A DNA stretch of 64,000 bases, from contig NZ_PPDE01000005.1 of NCBI RefSeq assembly GCF_002959915.1, forward strand, positions 81,947-145,946, written 5' to 3'. Made by a program: the position numbers and the translations under genes. This document shows positions 34,626 through 43,260 of this stretch, one piece after another. Source of the DNA: Veillonella atypica KON (lineage in GTDB: Bacteria; Bacillota; Negativicutes; Veillonellales; Veillonellaceae). Position 1 is the first letter of the stretch. The number at the start of each line of letters is the position of its first letter. Under the pieces are notes generated by a model, which saw only the letters and a program-made list of their open reading frames with translations, was not told the origin of the DNA and searched no databases.

Positions 34626-35528
34626 TTATTTTGTAACAACTTTAAGATCTACAGGAATTTTAGCTTCTACAGCTTCGCCTTTGATAACTTTTTGAGCTGT
34701 ATCAATAGCGATTTTACCCATTTGGTCTGGTTGTTGAGCAATTGTTGCAGCCAATGTGCCGTCTTTAACAGCTTTGTCTGCGTCAGCAGTACCGTCAAAG
34801 CCTACGATGAAGATTGTTTTGCCTGCGGATTTAGCTGCTTGGATAGCGCCCAATGCCATTTCGTCGTTATGAGCGAAGATAGCTTGTACGTCTGGGTTAG
34901 CTTGCAAGATATTTGTTGCTACGTTCAAACCTTTTGTGCGGTCGAAGTCAGCACTTTGTTTTGCTACTACTGTTAAGTCTTTGTCAGCTACGTTATGGAA
35001 ACCTTGGCCACGTTCACGAGTTGCGGAAGCACCAGGGATACCTTCGATTTCAGCTACTTTCGCAGCTTTGCCAACTTTATCAACGATTAGTTGAGCTGCC
35101 ATTTCGCCGCCTTTTACGTTATCGGAAGCGATGTGAGCTACTACTTTGCCTTTATCAGCAGAACGGTCAACAGTGATTACAGGAATGTTTTTAGCGTTTG
35201 CTGCTTCTACGGAAGTAGAGATAGCTGCAGAGTCTACAGGGTTGATGATCAATACGGAAACGCCGCTTTCAATCAAGTCAGAAATATCATTTGCTTGTTT
35301 TGCAGGGTCATTTTGAGCATCAACGATTTTAACTTTAAGACCAAGCGCTTTAGCTTGAGCCTCAACGCCTTCTTTCATAGATACGAAGAATGGGTTGTTC
35401 AATGTGGAAACAGAGAAGCCGATAGTGCCGGATTTTTTATCGCCGCCGTTATCAGCGCTTTTACCACAGCCTGCTACAAGACCGATAACCATAACGGCCA
35501 TCGCCAACAGTAACAATAGTTTTTTCAT
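34626..35528 (-). CDS. rbsB: ribose ABC transporter substrate-binding lipoprotein
   Basis: Receptor for D-ribose, periplasmic-binding-protein fold type I, 300 residues. A lipobox VAGC ends the signal peptide. RbsB-like stretches follow: GFSVSTLNNPFF, the INPVDSAAI ligand loop, VDRSADKG, ASDNVKGGEMAA, HNDEMALGAI and VGFDGTADA. It is the last gene of rbsKDACB, with a terminator directly after. In diderms the lipoprotein would face the periplasm at the inner membrane. The ATG follows AGGAGG. Confidence 0.94.
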   Translation of the reverse strand: MKKLLLLLAMAVMVIGLVAGCGKSADNGGDKKSGTIGFSVSTLNNPFFVSMKEGVEAQAKALGLKVKIVDAQNDPAKQANDISDLIESGVSVLIINPVDSAAISTSVEAANAKNIPVITVDRSADKGKVVAHIASDNVKGGEMAAQLIVDKVGKAAKVAEIEGIPGASATRERGQGFHNVADKDLTVVAKQSADFDRTKGLNVATNILQANPDVQAIFAHNDEMALGAIQAAKSAGKTIFIVGFDGTADADKAVKDGTLAATIAQQPDQMGKIAIDTAQKVIKGEAVEAKIPVDLKVVTK

Positions 35529-35537
35529 AGGAACCTC

Positions 35538-36473
35538 CTAGGCTTTCTTACGGTCTGCAAGAACAGCCAGTAAAATAACAATACCTTTTACAACTTGTTG
35601 ATAGAAACTGGAAACGTCGAGAATATTTAACCCGTTGTTGAGGGTACCAATAATTAGGGCACCAATTAATGTGCCAACAATATGACCACGACCACCAGCA
35701 AGGCTTGTGCCGCCAAGAACTACTGCTGCGATAGCGTCAAGTTCGTAGCCTGCACCTGCTGTAGGTTGTGCAGAGTTAAGACGAGAAGTGATGATTGCAC
35801 CAGCGATACCACAGAGCATACCAGTCAAGGCATACACGAAGATTTTAACGCGGTCAATCTTGATACCAGCAATGTAACTAACCTTTTCACTACCACCTAC
35901 GGCGTATGTTTTACGACCTAAGGATGTGCGGCTCAATACGAACCAGAGGATGATGAAAGCAAGGAACATTGTGATGGCTGGAACTGGAAGGCCTGCAATA
36001 TCCCCTTGGCCAAAGCCGTGGAATAGAGGATCTTGTGTAAGACCGGAGATTGGGTTACCGTCTGTGAATACTAGTGTCGCACCACGGTAGATTGTCATGG
36101 TCGCCAAGGTAGCGATAAATGGAGCTACGCGGCCATAAGTAATAACGAGACCGTTAATACCGCCCAATACAAGACCTGCACCGGCGGCTAATACGATAGC
36201 CAATACAGGGTCAGTACCAGTTACGATGAGGTTGGCCATTACTGCACTAGAGAGGGCAAGGATGGAACCAACAGATAAGTCGATACCGCCCGTTAAGATA
36301 ACGAAGGTCATACCAAAGGCGATGATCGCATTGATGGATACTTGGCGTAACAAGTTACGCAAGTTAGAGAATTCAAGGAAACTGTCGTTCATGACAGAGA
36401 TAATGATAAATAATAGGATGAGGCCGATGAGGGGGCCTAATTTTTTCACATATTGTAGAGCTTTGCTGTCCAT
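35538..36473 (-). CDS. rbsC: ribose ABC transporter permease
   Basis: Membrane channel of the ribose importer, 311 residues and about nine helices. Family motifs include GIDLSVGSILALS near residue 65 and AVVLGGTSLAGGRG near residue 245. The start overlaps the rbsA stop by one base (TAATG) and rbsB begins nine bases after the stop, so A, C and B are made together. Same family as xylose and galactose permeases; ribose is inferred from rbsD and rbsK in the operon. Confidence 0.94.
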   Translation of the reverse strand: MDSKALQYVKKLGPLIGLILLFIIISVMNDSFLEFSNLRNLLRQVSINAIIAFGMTFVILTGGIDLSVGSILALSSAVMANLIVTGTDPVLAIVLAAGAGLVLGGINGLVITYGRVAPFIATLATMTIYRGATLVFTDGNPISGLTQDPLFHGFGQGDIAGLPVPAITMFLAFIILWFVLSRTSLGRKTYAVGGSEKVSYIAGIKIDRVKIFVYALTGMLCGIAGAIITSRLNSAQPTAGAGYELDAIAAVVLGGTSLAGGRGHIVGTLIGALIIGTLNNGLNILDVSSFYQQVVKGIVILLAVLADRKKA

Positions 36474-37954
36474 TATTGTCCTCCTGTGGCTAATGTCATA
36501 ATCGATTCTGGTGTTGCATCGCTGCGGTCCAAGATACCTGCTACGCGACCTTCATGAATGACCATAACGCGGTCGCTCATGCCTAGCACTTCAGGTAACT
36601 CAGAGGACACCATGATAATGGACACACCATCGTTCGTTAATTCGTTCATTAAATCATAAATATCACGTTTCGCACCGATATCGATACCGCGTGTCGGTTC
36701 GTCCATGATGATAATGGATGGCTTTTTACCTACCCATTTAGCGATAACCACCTTTTGTTGGTTACCACCAGATAGGGACGATGCCGGTTCGTGAATAGAT
36801 TGTGTTTTAACGCCTAGCTTTTTAGACAATTCGTTAGCAAAGGAATTGAGCTTGCCCTTATCCAGCACATGAGATGGACAAATGTCGCCAAGGTTCGGCA
36901 ATGTAATATTGGAACCGATGGAGAAATCGAGGATCAAGCCTTCGCTCTTTCTATTTTCTGTGATGAAAGCAATGCCAGCTTTGATGGCATCTTCTGGTTT
37001 TTTACAATTGAGAACGGATCCGTTAACTGTTACGGTACCGCCATTGTGTTTATCTACACCAAAGATAGCGCGCATGATTTCTGTACGGCCAGCGCCCATA
37101 AGGCCTGCTACGCCGAGGATTTCGCCTTTGCGCAATGAAAAGGAGATTTCGTTGTCGAAACTTTCTGGTTTGAGGTTATCGACGCTCATCACAACTTCGC
37201 CTGGTGTAGTTGTACGAGCAGGGTAGAACTCGTCGATAGAACGACCTACCATGTGGCGTACCACTTCATCTACAGAAATCTCAGCAGTTGGTTTTGTAAT
37301 GATGGTGTGACCATCACGCATAACCGTGATGGTATCGCATTCGCTAAATACCTCTTCCATACGGTGAGAGATATATACGATTGCCACGCCACGGGCTTTC
37401 ATTTTGCGCATCATTTTGAACAATGTCGCCGTTTCACGTTCTGTGAGGGCTGCTGTCGGCTCGTCCATGATGACAACCTTGGCATCTAACATCAAGATAC
37501 GAAGGATTTCCGTCATCTGTTGGTGACCGACGGAGCAAAGACCTGCTTCCGTTGTGAGCGGCAATTCGATACCTAGTTCGCGGCACGTATTTTGTGCTTC
37601 TTCGAGCATCGCCTTTTTATCGAGCATACCGAATTTATTGCGCTTTGGTCTCATTAAATATAGATTTTCTAACAATGTTAGATTTGGCCAAATGTTGAGC
37701 TCTTGGTGGATGAAAGCTACACCGTTTAGCTCGGCCTCTCTCGGGTTCGGGAAGGTGCGCTCTACGCCGTCGATGGTGATTTTACCAGCATCTGCCTTGT
37801 GAATACCCGTAAGGATATTCATAAGGGTGGACTTGCCGGCGCCGTTTTCGCCCATCAAGGCGTGAACCTCGCCCTCCTTGAGGGTAATACTTACATCGCG
37901 TAGTACTTGGTTCGTACCAAATGCCTTTGCAATGCCTGACATAACAATTTCCAT
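36473..37954 (-). CDS. rbsA: ribose ABC transporter ATP-binding protein (two NBDs)
   Basis: A 493-residue double ATPase. NBD1 has Walker A GENGAGKST, signature SVGHQQM and VIMDEPTAAL. NBD2 has the degenerate Walker A GLMGAGRTE usual for RbsA, signature LSGGNQQK, and IIMDEPTRGID. Only the first site normally hydrolyses ATP fast. It precedes rbsC with a one-base overlap and follows rbsD by 45 bases. Works at the inner membrane with RbsC and RbsB. Confidence 0.95.
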   Translation of the reverse strand: MEIVMSGIAKAFGTNQVLRDVSITLKEGEVHALMGENGAGKSTLMNILTGIHKADAGKITIDGVERTFPNPREAELNGVAFIHQELNIWPNLTLLENLYLMRPKRNKFGMLDKKAMLEEAQNTCRELGIELPLTTEAGLCSVGHQQMTEILRILMLDAKVVIMDEPTAALTERETATLFKMMRKMKARGVAIVYISHRMEEVFSECDTITVMRDGHTIITKPTAEISVDEVVRHMVGRSIDEFYPARTTTPGEVVMSVDNLKPESFDNEISFSLRKGEILGVAGLMGAGRTEIMRAIFGVDKHNGGTVTVNGSVLNCKKPEDAIKAGIAFITENRKSEGLILDFSIGSNITLPNLGDICPSHVLDKGKLNSFANELSKKLGVKTQSIHEPASSLSGGNQQKVVIAKWVGKKPSIIIMDEPTRGIDIGAKRDIYDLMNELTNDGVSIIMVSSELPEVLGMSDRVMVIHEGRVAGILDRSDATPESIMTLATGGQ

Positions 37955-37999
37955 AACTACTCCTATATGACTTGTGAAAGTATCTCTTAATCTATTGCT

Positions 38000-38413
38000 C
38001 TAGGGACGATCGCTGAAAATACAATCGGCGCGCAAGATAATGTTGGCATACGGAGATGCTTCACCAGTTCTAATAATGCATTTGCATTGTTTTGTTGCTT
38101 CTTTGAAAGCTTCATGGCTCGTTTCAATCCATTCGTATTGATTGGATGGGAAGGTAGACTCCAAGAAGTCATAAGCTTCAGGATTATTTTCCTTAATTTC
38201 CTTTGCCACATGAACCGCTTCGGATTTCATATGCTTAGCGATGATGGATACCACTTGTTCGAAGCTTGGTACACCAAAATCTAAGGCTAAATCAATCTTT
38301 TGAACCCCTTCAGGTACTGGTAATCCGCAGTCGGAGATACAAATTGTATCTGTGTGACCTAAATCAGCAAGTACCTTAGCAATATGGCTATTTAAAATTC
38401 CGTGTCGTTGCAT
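38000..38413 (-). CDS. rbsD: D-ribose pyranase
   Basis: Converts the beta-pyranose form of ribose to the furanose used by ribokinase. 137 residues, matching the family's 130-140. It shows HGILNSHIAKVLADLGH with the catalytic His near residue 20, CISDCGLPVP, and the ending YANIILRADCIFSD. The start at 38413 has AAAGG upstream; the frame extends to 38461 without a site. A repeat element at 38517-38614 separates it from rbsK. Confidence 0.94.
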   Translation of the reverse strand: MQRHGILNSHIAKVLADLGHTDTICISDCGLPVPEGVQKIDLALDFGVPSFEQVVSIIAKHMKSEAVHVAKEIKENNPEAYDFLESTFPSNQYEWIETSHEAFKEATKQCKCIIRTGEASPYANIILRADCIFSDRP

Positions 38414-38516
38414 ATAAATTCCTTTCATTCCAATGAATGAGGCTGTTAAAGCCTCGTTCATTGTTCCTTTTATTATATAGAGATCGAAAGTATTCGTTAT
38501 TAGATAAATGTTTGTT

Positions 38517-38614
38517 GGAGCTGACTAGGACTTTCAAAGCGACTTTGGCCCTGCGAAGGCCGAAGGCCGTAGTCAGACCCGGCCGGTGGAGCTTTTAAAG
38601 TCCTAGTCAGCTCC
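38517..38614. repeat. palindromic repeat with conserved core, copy 3 (inverse)
   Basis: Arms GGAGCTGACTAGGACTTT (38517-38534) and its inverse (38597-38614) enclose the core 38539-38589, which is the reverse complement of the 575-625 core with one difference. Arms share nothing with copy 1. The element lies three bases after the rbsK stop, inside the operon, and would form a large mRNA hairpin between rbsK and rbsD. Confidence 0.85.
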
Positions 38615-38617
38615 CTA

Positions 38618-39505
38618 CTATTTATCTGATAAGAATGCGTCGACCTCATCCTTCGTAGGCATGCCACCTTGGGCGCCCAAACGTTGGATGGAGAGGGCTG
38701 CAGCTGCATTGCCGTAGTGCAATGCGTTGGCTAAGCTTTTACCATTGACAATAGCTGTTGCGAAGGCACCGTTAAAGGTATCGCCTGCGCCTGTTGTATC
38801 TACTGGTTCAACATTGAAACCAGATACGGTGTGGATTTCGCCGTTGTCAGCATAGCCCACGCCTTTACTGCCAAGAGTAACGATGATTTTGTTTTCGTTT
38901 GCTAACAATGTTTCCTCTGTAGATTGGTTAGGGTAGAGCGCAGATAACTCATGCTCATTTGGCGTGATATAGGTTGCTAGTTCCAACCATTCAGGATTGA
39001 GGTCCGCCGCTGGAGCCGGATTTAAGAGGACTTTCACATTAGCCTCGTGACAACGACGAACGATATATTCGATGGTTGGAATAGGAATCTCATTTTGTAC
39101 CATTACGAGATCTGCTTGCTCGATAGCAGACCAAGCATTATCTACGACAGATTGGTCCACCTTAGCATTAGCACCTGCAATAACAATAATACTGTTATCG
39201 CCTTCAGCCAATGTGATGTGGGCTGTGCCAGTTGTAGTATTTGGAACCGTAACGATGTAGTCTGTATTGATATGATTTTCTTTGAGGTTATCCAAAATCA
39301 TTTGTCCATATGCATCTTCCCCGATGCAGCCTACCATGGTAACCTCTGCGCCTAGGCGAGCGGCAGCAACCGCTTGGTTTGCACCTTTGCCACCGTGAGC
39401 GATGTGCAATTCGTTGCCCATAATTGTTTCGCCTGCTGCGGGACGTTTATCCGCGAGGACCACAATATCCATGTTGCAACTACCTATAACAACAATGCGA
39501 TTCAT
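38618..39505 (-). CDS. rbsK: ribokinase
   Basis: Phosphorylates D-ribose to ribose 5-phosphate, PfkB family, 295 residues. GGKGANQAVAAARLGA near residue 38 is the substrate-binding motif; the anion hole and base are in DTTGAGDTFNGAF near residue 245. First gene of the operon, behind an operator-like palindrome. Having rbsK first is a rearranged order compared with rbsDACBK of E. coli. No rbsR is present in the window. Confidence 0.94.
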   Translation of the reverse strand: MNRIVVIGSCNMDIVVLADKRPAAGETIMGNELHIAHGGKGANQAVAAARLGAEVTMVGCIGEDAYGQMILDNLKENHINTDYIVTVPNTTTGTAHITLAEGDNSIIVIAGANAKVDQSVVDNAWSAIEQADLVMVQNEIPIPTIEYIVRRCHEANVKVLLNPAPAADLNPEWLELATYITPNEHELSALYPNQSTEETLLANENKIIVTLGSKGVGYADNGEIHTVSGFNVEPVDTTGAGDTFNGAFATAIVNGKSLANALHYGNAAAALSIQRLGAQGGMPTKDEVDAFLSDK

Positions 39506-39550
39506 GATATCTCCTTACCTGTTTATTAGTGTATCTTAATTCTGTTATTA

Positions 39551-39580
39551 GTATAGCGTAAATAACGTTGTTTATCTACA
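39551..39580 (-). promoter_or_regulatory. rbs promoter with LacI-type operator
   Basis: TAAATAACGTTGTTTA (39559-39574) is a 16-base near-palindrome with an AACGTT centre, the style of LacI/RbsR or CcpA-type sites. On the minus strand TATACT (complement of 39551-39556) follows as the -10 box, so the operator sits between -35 and -10. Repressor identity is inferred. Confidence 0.55.
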
Positions 39581-39603
39581 TAAATAACCATAAATTATGG
39601 GAA

Positions 39604-39648
39604 TAAAAAATCGGTATACATTTTCTTAAGTAAGAAATGTATACCGAA
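39604..39648 (-). terminator. terminator of the 58-residue protein gene
   Basis: TCGGTATACATTT (39611-39623) pairs with AAATGTATACCGA (39635-39647). The T-tract lies on the minus strand. Confidence 0.88.
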
Positions 39649-39692
39649 TGAATTTTATAGTTTTATAAACCGTTAAGGATATTAATATCAGA

Positions 39693-39869
39693 TTAGTCCA
39701 ATTGATGCATCATTTTATCAATACGATTAAAAGTTTCTTCTATGGTTGTTGTACGTCCTTGAATGATGTCATTTTGTCCTTCAACCAGAGATGATAATAT
39801 CTCTAGTTGGGCTTTTAACATATTATATGTTTTGTATTCTAGAGTGATTCTATCATTTGAAAGTTCCAT
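39693..39869 (-). CDS. small helical protein of unknown function
   Basis: A 58-residue frame, ATG at 39869 with AGGAG seven bases upstream, TAA at 39693. The peptide is amphipathic and probably one long helix or coiled coil (YKTYNMLKAQLEILSSLVEG, then TTTIEETFNRIDKMMHQL). No signal or membrane segment. It sits 23 bases after the NAD-binding protein gene and before a terminator, so it is the end of that operon. Small coiled-coil proteins of this kind often oligomerise or cap a partner; no function is proposed. Confidence 0.65.
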   Translation of the reverse strand: MELSNDRITLEYKTYNMLKAQLEILSSLVEGQNDIIQGRTTTIEETFNRIDKMMHQLD

Positions 39870-39892
39870 AGAGGTCTCCTAATATATGGTGA

Positions 39893-40549
39893 TTATAAAA
39901 ACGATGGTTTATCGTAGTGTGTACCAGGTTCACCTACACCAATGCTGGCACGGCTGAATGGTGTTTCGTCTTCAACGTGTAGGATATCGTAAACAGCTTT
40001 AACCACAGCTTCTCGTGTAACTTGTGCATCATTGAAAGGAGCACCTTCAGGGATTAATTCATAATTCGTATTTTCCATGTCATTATAAAGCCAAGGTAGA
40101 CGTAAAATCGTGTAGTTTAAGTTGGATTCGCGTAATACGTTGCGCGCCTGACGTTCGCCTTGTACATAGCTAATTGGTAGATTATCGAAGGTAAATTTTT
40201 CTAAAGCCGTTGGAAATTCACCAGATAGGCCAGCCATGGATAAGCCGATGATACGACGAATGTTTTGGCGAGCAAGTGCTTTCACAATAGTTGCCATATC
40301 ACTGCCCGTTTCCATAGCACTAAGGAATACGACTTCTGTATTCTTAACGGCTTCCTCTAATTTTTTAGGATTTTGAAAGGATCCTTCGATAACGGTTATC
40401 CGTTCGTGTTCTAAAATTTCCGGATGAATGCGTGTGCTCAATTGGCGTCCATATAATGTGATGTGCATATCTGTATATGTTAGAAGTGTTGCTGTCAATC
40501 GTTGTGCGATTTGGCCTGCAGCGCCTAAAATTGTGATATATTTGTACAT
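39893..40549 (-). CDS. NAD(P)-binding oxidoreductase (atypical SDR)
   Basis: A 218-residue protein of the NmrA/atypical short-chain dehydrogenase group. The nucleotide motif is ITILGAAGQIAQRL at the N-terminus. VVFLSAMETGSDM and the QGERQARNVLRESNLNYTILRLPW region are typical of the NAD(P)H-binding family used by quinone- or redox-responsive proteins. Catalytic Tyr-xxx-Lys is not evident. ATG at 40549 follows AGGAGG. Located upstream of the 58-residue gene and after the isochorismatase-type hydrolase. Confidence 0.82.
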   Translation of the reverse strand: MYKYITILGAAGQIAQRLTATLLTYTDMHITLYGRQLSTRIHPEILEHERITVIEGSFQNPKKLEEAVKNTEVVFLSAMETGSDMATIVKALARQNIRRIIGLSMAGLSGEFPTALEKFTFDNLPISYVQGERQARNVLRESNLNYTILRLPWLYNDMENTNYELIPEGAPFNDAQVTREAVVKAVYDILHVEDETPFSRASIGVGEPGTHYDKPSFL

Positions 40550-40628
40550 GTAGACCTCCTATGTCCTAGGCATAAGTATTTATATGCATTATATCACAAC
40601 TATATGACGAGAAAGTGAGAATAACAAT

Positions 40629-41150
40629 TTAATTAATAGCTAGAATTTCTTTTGTTGTTCTTAGTTGCGCAAATCGATTTCTCCAAATTTTTTCTTTGTA
40701 AAAGGATAAGATTTGATCGGCAGATAGATGGATGTTGTCAAAGGTTGAGATCGCATCTTCGACGATGGTGATTTTATAACCATATTCAAAGCCTACTTTC
40801 ACAGATGTATCAATGCAAAATTCCACTTGCATTCCTACAAATGTTAAATCGGTAATATTTTTTCGGTTTAAATATTCCTTTAATTCAGTGTCCTTGAAGA
40901 TGCTATTGTAATATTTATTGAAAATCTTTTCGTTTTCTTGAGGCTTTAATTCGTGATAGACTTGCCAATTATCGCTACCTGTTGCTAATAAACCTTCAGC
41001 TTCAGAGTGTCTGATAAAAATGACTTCTATATTTTGATCTCTGAAATGTTGAATGATTGCTTTTGTATTTATGATAAAATTTTTTGTATTGAAAGGATTT
41101 TCTTTAACTAAGCCTTCTTGTATGTCGATTACGATTAATGCTTGTGCCAT
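40629..41150 (-). CDS. isochorismatase-family cysteine hydrolase
   Basis: A 173-residue hydrolase of the nicotinamidase/isochorismatase superfamily. The catalytic Asp is in LIVIDIQEG near residue 8 and the nucleophile Cys in FVGMQVEFCIDTSV; the Lys expected in between falls around KYYNSIFKDT. Relatives act on nicotinamide, N-carbamoylsarcosine or similar amides. No NAD-salvage gene is adjacent, so the substrate is open. ATG at 41150, ribosome binding site AAGGAAAT. Confidence 0.82.
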   Translation of the reverse strand: MAQALIVIDIQEGLVKENPFNTKNFIINTKAIIQHFRDQNIEVIFIRHSEAEGLLATGSDNWQVYHELKPQENEKIFNKYYNSIFKDTELKEYLNRKNITDLTFVGMQVEFCIDTSVKVGFEYGYKITIVEDAISTFDNIHLSADQILSFYKEKIWRNRFAQLRTTKEILAIN

Positions 41151-41438
41151 GATGGATTTCCTTTATTAAAGATAAATTATATGTATTACATGGATGTAAT
41201 TAGAATTTATTATATTAGTTATTAAATTATTGTCGATTTCTTCGTATATAAGTATCTATGCGCATTATATCACAAGTATATAACAAGAAAAGGAAGAAAG
41301 CAGTATCATATATGTTGATAGTAATTTGGGAAAAGCTGTAAAATTTGATGTTGAATTTACATGATAATTTAACTACAATAATAATAAGATATTTGAAAAA
41401 TGAGTGTTATATTACTAAAGTTTTTTTGAGGTGATGGT
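41151..41438. other. AT-rich divergent intergenic region
   Basis: About 290 bases between the hydrolase (minus) and the antitoxin gene (plus). Very AT-rich; no gene, repeat or terminator is visible. It should contain the promoters of both sides. Confidence 0.5.
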
Positions 41439-41684
41439 ATGCCGAATATAAAACCGATTTCAGATTTACGTAATTATTCTGAAGTATTGCGTGATGTTGC
41501 TATAGATAGTCCTGTATTCTTAACTAAAAATGGTAGAGGCCGATATGCAATTATGGATATTCAAGATTATGAACGTGTAATGGCTACGATAAAACTTATG
41601 GGCGCTTTAGAGACAGGTCGCAAATCTGGTGAAGAACAAGGGTGGATTTCATCAGAGCAACTAAAGAGTGAATTGGGGATTTAA
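41439..41684 (+). CDS. type II antitoxin, Phd/YefM family
   Basis: An 81-residue protein with the Phd/YefM opening IKPISDLRNYSEVLRDVA and the VFLTKNGRGRYAIMDIQDYER block that forms the DNA-binding dimer. The C-terminal part (GRKSGEEQGWISSEQLKSEL) should bind and neutralise the toxin. The toxin gene starts two bases after the stop. Such antitoxins usually repress their own promoter. GAGGTGATGG precedes the ATG. Confidence 0.9.
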   Translation: MPNIKPISDLRNYSEVLRDVAIDSPVFLTKNGRGRYAIMDIQDYERVMATIKLMGALETGRKSGEEQGWISSEQLKSELGI

Positions 41685-41686
41685 CT

Positions 41687-42007
41687 ATGGATCATCAAAT
41701 TAGTTATGCACCAAAAGCACGAGAAGATTTGCTTAAAATAAAATCCTTTATAGAAGAAGAAACCGGGGATATTGAGTTAGCTAAGAAAACTATTTCGGAT
41801 ATAGTGACTACGAATGATTCTTTAAGAGCTTTTCCAGAAATGGGACAGCGATTATTGATAAACATGGGAAGTAAAATTGAATATAGATATTTGCTTTGTC
41901 ATAATTATTTAAGTTTTTACCGTTATTTAGATCGGACTATTTATATTGATAGAATATTAAATAGTAGACGTGATTATCTTAAAATACTATTGGATGAAGT
42001 ACATTAG
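41687..42007 (+). CDS. type II toxin, RelE/ParE family
   Basis: A 106-residue toxin: it starts ISYAPKAREDLLKIKSFI, has the central FPEMGQRL turn, an arginine-tyrosine strand YRYLLCHNYLSFYR, and IDRILNSRRDYLKIL at the C-terminus. This order is that of ParE/RelE. ParE types attack gyrase and RelE types cut mRNA at the ribosome; which applies is not clear. Coupled to the antitoxin by close spacing. A terminator-like hairpin follows. Confidence 0.88.
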   Translation: MDHQISYAPKAREDLLKIKSFIEEETGDIELAKKTISDIVTTNDSLRAFPEMGQRLLINMGSKIEYRYLLCHNYLSFYRYLDRTIYIDRILNSRRDYLKILLDEVH

Positions 42008-42013
42008 TTTTTA

Positions 42014-42042
42014 AAGGCACCATCATTAATAGATGGTGCTAT
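42014..42042 (+). terminator. terminator after the toxin-antitoxin pair
   Basis: GGCACCATC (42016-42024) pairs with GATGGTGCT (42032-42040) with one wobble; an AT-rich tail follows. No long T-run, so moderate. Confidence 0.6.
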
Positions 42043-42197
42043 AAAATGATTTTAATAGTAACATGAAGATGCGTGAACACTCTTTATAATTTGAATGCAT
42101 TGTGATTTAATGATATAAAAGTAAGATTTTATTTAATTTTAATCTGTAATTGAAAGAGAGAAGGCATTCATTACAAAATTATTTGGAGGGAACTAAC

Positions 42198-42665
42198 ATG
42201 AAGTTTTTAGATCAATTAGGAGATGCTGTAAAGGATGTAAAAGAATTAGCTAAGTCTAAAGCTAGTGTTGTAAAAGATTTAACTGCTGATGCTGCACAAG
42301 AAGTAAAGATATTGGCTAAAGAAAAAGCAAAAGATGTGAAGGCTAAATCCGCTGATGCAGCGCAAGAAGTAAAGGTATTAGTTCAAGAAAAGACAGCAGA
42401 TGTTAAAGCTAAATCTGCTGATGCAGCACATGATGTAAATGAATTGGTAAAAGCAAAGTCTGCAGATGTGGCAAAAGATTTAGAAGCTACCCTTAAGGTA
42501 AAGGCTGAAGAGCTAAAACAAAAGGCTAGAGAAGTAAAAGATATAACTGCTGATGCGGCTAAAGATATTACTGAAACCGTTAAAGAAAAATCTGCAGGGG
42601 CGGCAAAAGATATTAGAGCGAAAGTTGCTGAAACAACTAGCGAAGATAAAACTTCAGGAAAATAA
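42198..42665 (+). CDS. repetitive helical protein (LEA/phasin-like)
   Basis: A 155-residue, highly charged, soluble protein made of imperfect repeats of about 20 residues with the word DAAQEVK (variants DAAHDVN, DAAKDIT). Lys, Ala, Asp and Glu dominate and the pattern is amphipathic, as in late-embryogenesis-abundant or phasin proteins. It starts MKFLDQLGDAVKDVKE; no signal peptide. GGAGGGAAC precedes ATG 42198. Relatives are linked to desiccation, stress or surface binding of granules; none of these is shown here. Confidence 0.7.
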   Translation: MKFLDQLGDAVKDVKELAKSKASVVKDLTADAAQEVKILAKEKAKDVKAKSADAAQEVKVLVQEKTADVKAKSADAAHDVNELVKAKSADVAKDLEATLKVKAEELKQKAREVKDITADAAKDITETVKEKSAGAAKDIRAKVAETTSEDKTSGK

Positions 42666-42670
42666 AAATG

Positions 42671-42722
42671 AGAATGACTTAATATTTCTTAGTTGGGTAT
42701 TAAGCCATTCTTATTCTATTTT
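42671..42722 (+). terminator. terminator after the repetitive protein
   Basis: AGAATGACTTAATA (42671-42684) pairs with TATTAAGCCATTCT (42698-42711) with one mismatch, then T-rich sequence. Confidence 0.8.
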
Positions 42723-42848
42723 TAACACCAAGAGAACAGGTAGATCTAGATTTAGCTATTTAATTGATTTAGCATGTATTGGTAATAGATTAAGACGAAT
42801 CAGGTTATACTTGATTTGGGTATTAAGAAATCTTCCTAGGAGGACAGC

Positions 42849-43157
42849 ATGGATTTAAAAGAAGTAAAATTACTTTCAAAAGAAATAAGAAATAAATATT
42901 TTGAACTAGAAAAAGAGATACATGGTTCTGTTTGGTCGGTAGAAGAAGATGCATTGGCATTCTTGACTGATGCGGGCTTAGTGGGGCGATTGACTATGGA
43001 TAATCAAGGTCGTTGGCCTAGTACAGACAAAGAATTGTTACCATCTAAAATCGGTGAATGTGTATGGTGGTTAGCAATCCTTGCGGAACGCATGGATCTA
43101 AGCTTTGAGGAATGTGTAGAAACGTTTCTCACTGAAAGATTAAAAAATCTGAAGTGA
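42849..43157 (+). CDS. MazG-like protein
   Basis: A 102-residue all-helical protein. The patterns EKEIHGSVWSVEEDALAFL and KIGECVWWLAILAERMDLS resemble the paired acidic helices of MazG-like nucleotide pyrophosphohydrolases, in which Glu and Asp hold magnesium. The first helix pair has fewer acids than usual, so activity is uncertain. ATG 42849 has AGGAGGAC upstream. It lies ahead of the ECF operon, about 100 bases away, with no obvious link. Confidence 0.65.
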   Translation: MDLKEVKLLSKEIRNKYFELEKEIHGSVWSVEEDALAFLTDAGLVGRLTMDNQGRWPSTDKELLPSKIGECVWWLAILAERMDLSFEECVETFLTERLKNLK

Positions 43158-43260
43158 GTTTATACAAGTCGAGATATTACTTTTAACCGTCATGCGTGCA
43201 AAAGTCCTCGAAGAGTGATAAAATATAGATTATATATTCATTTTTAGAAAAGAGGCTATT

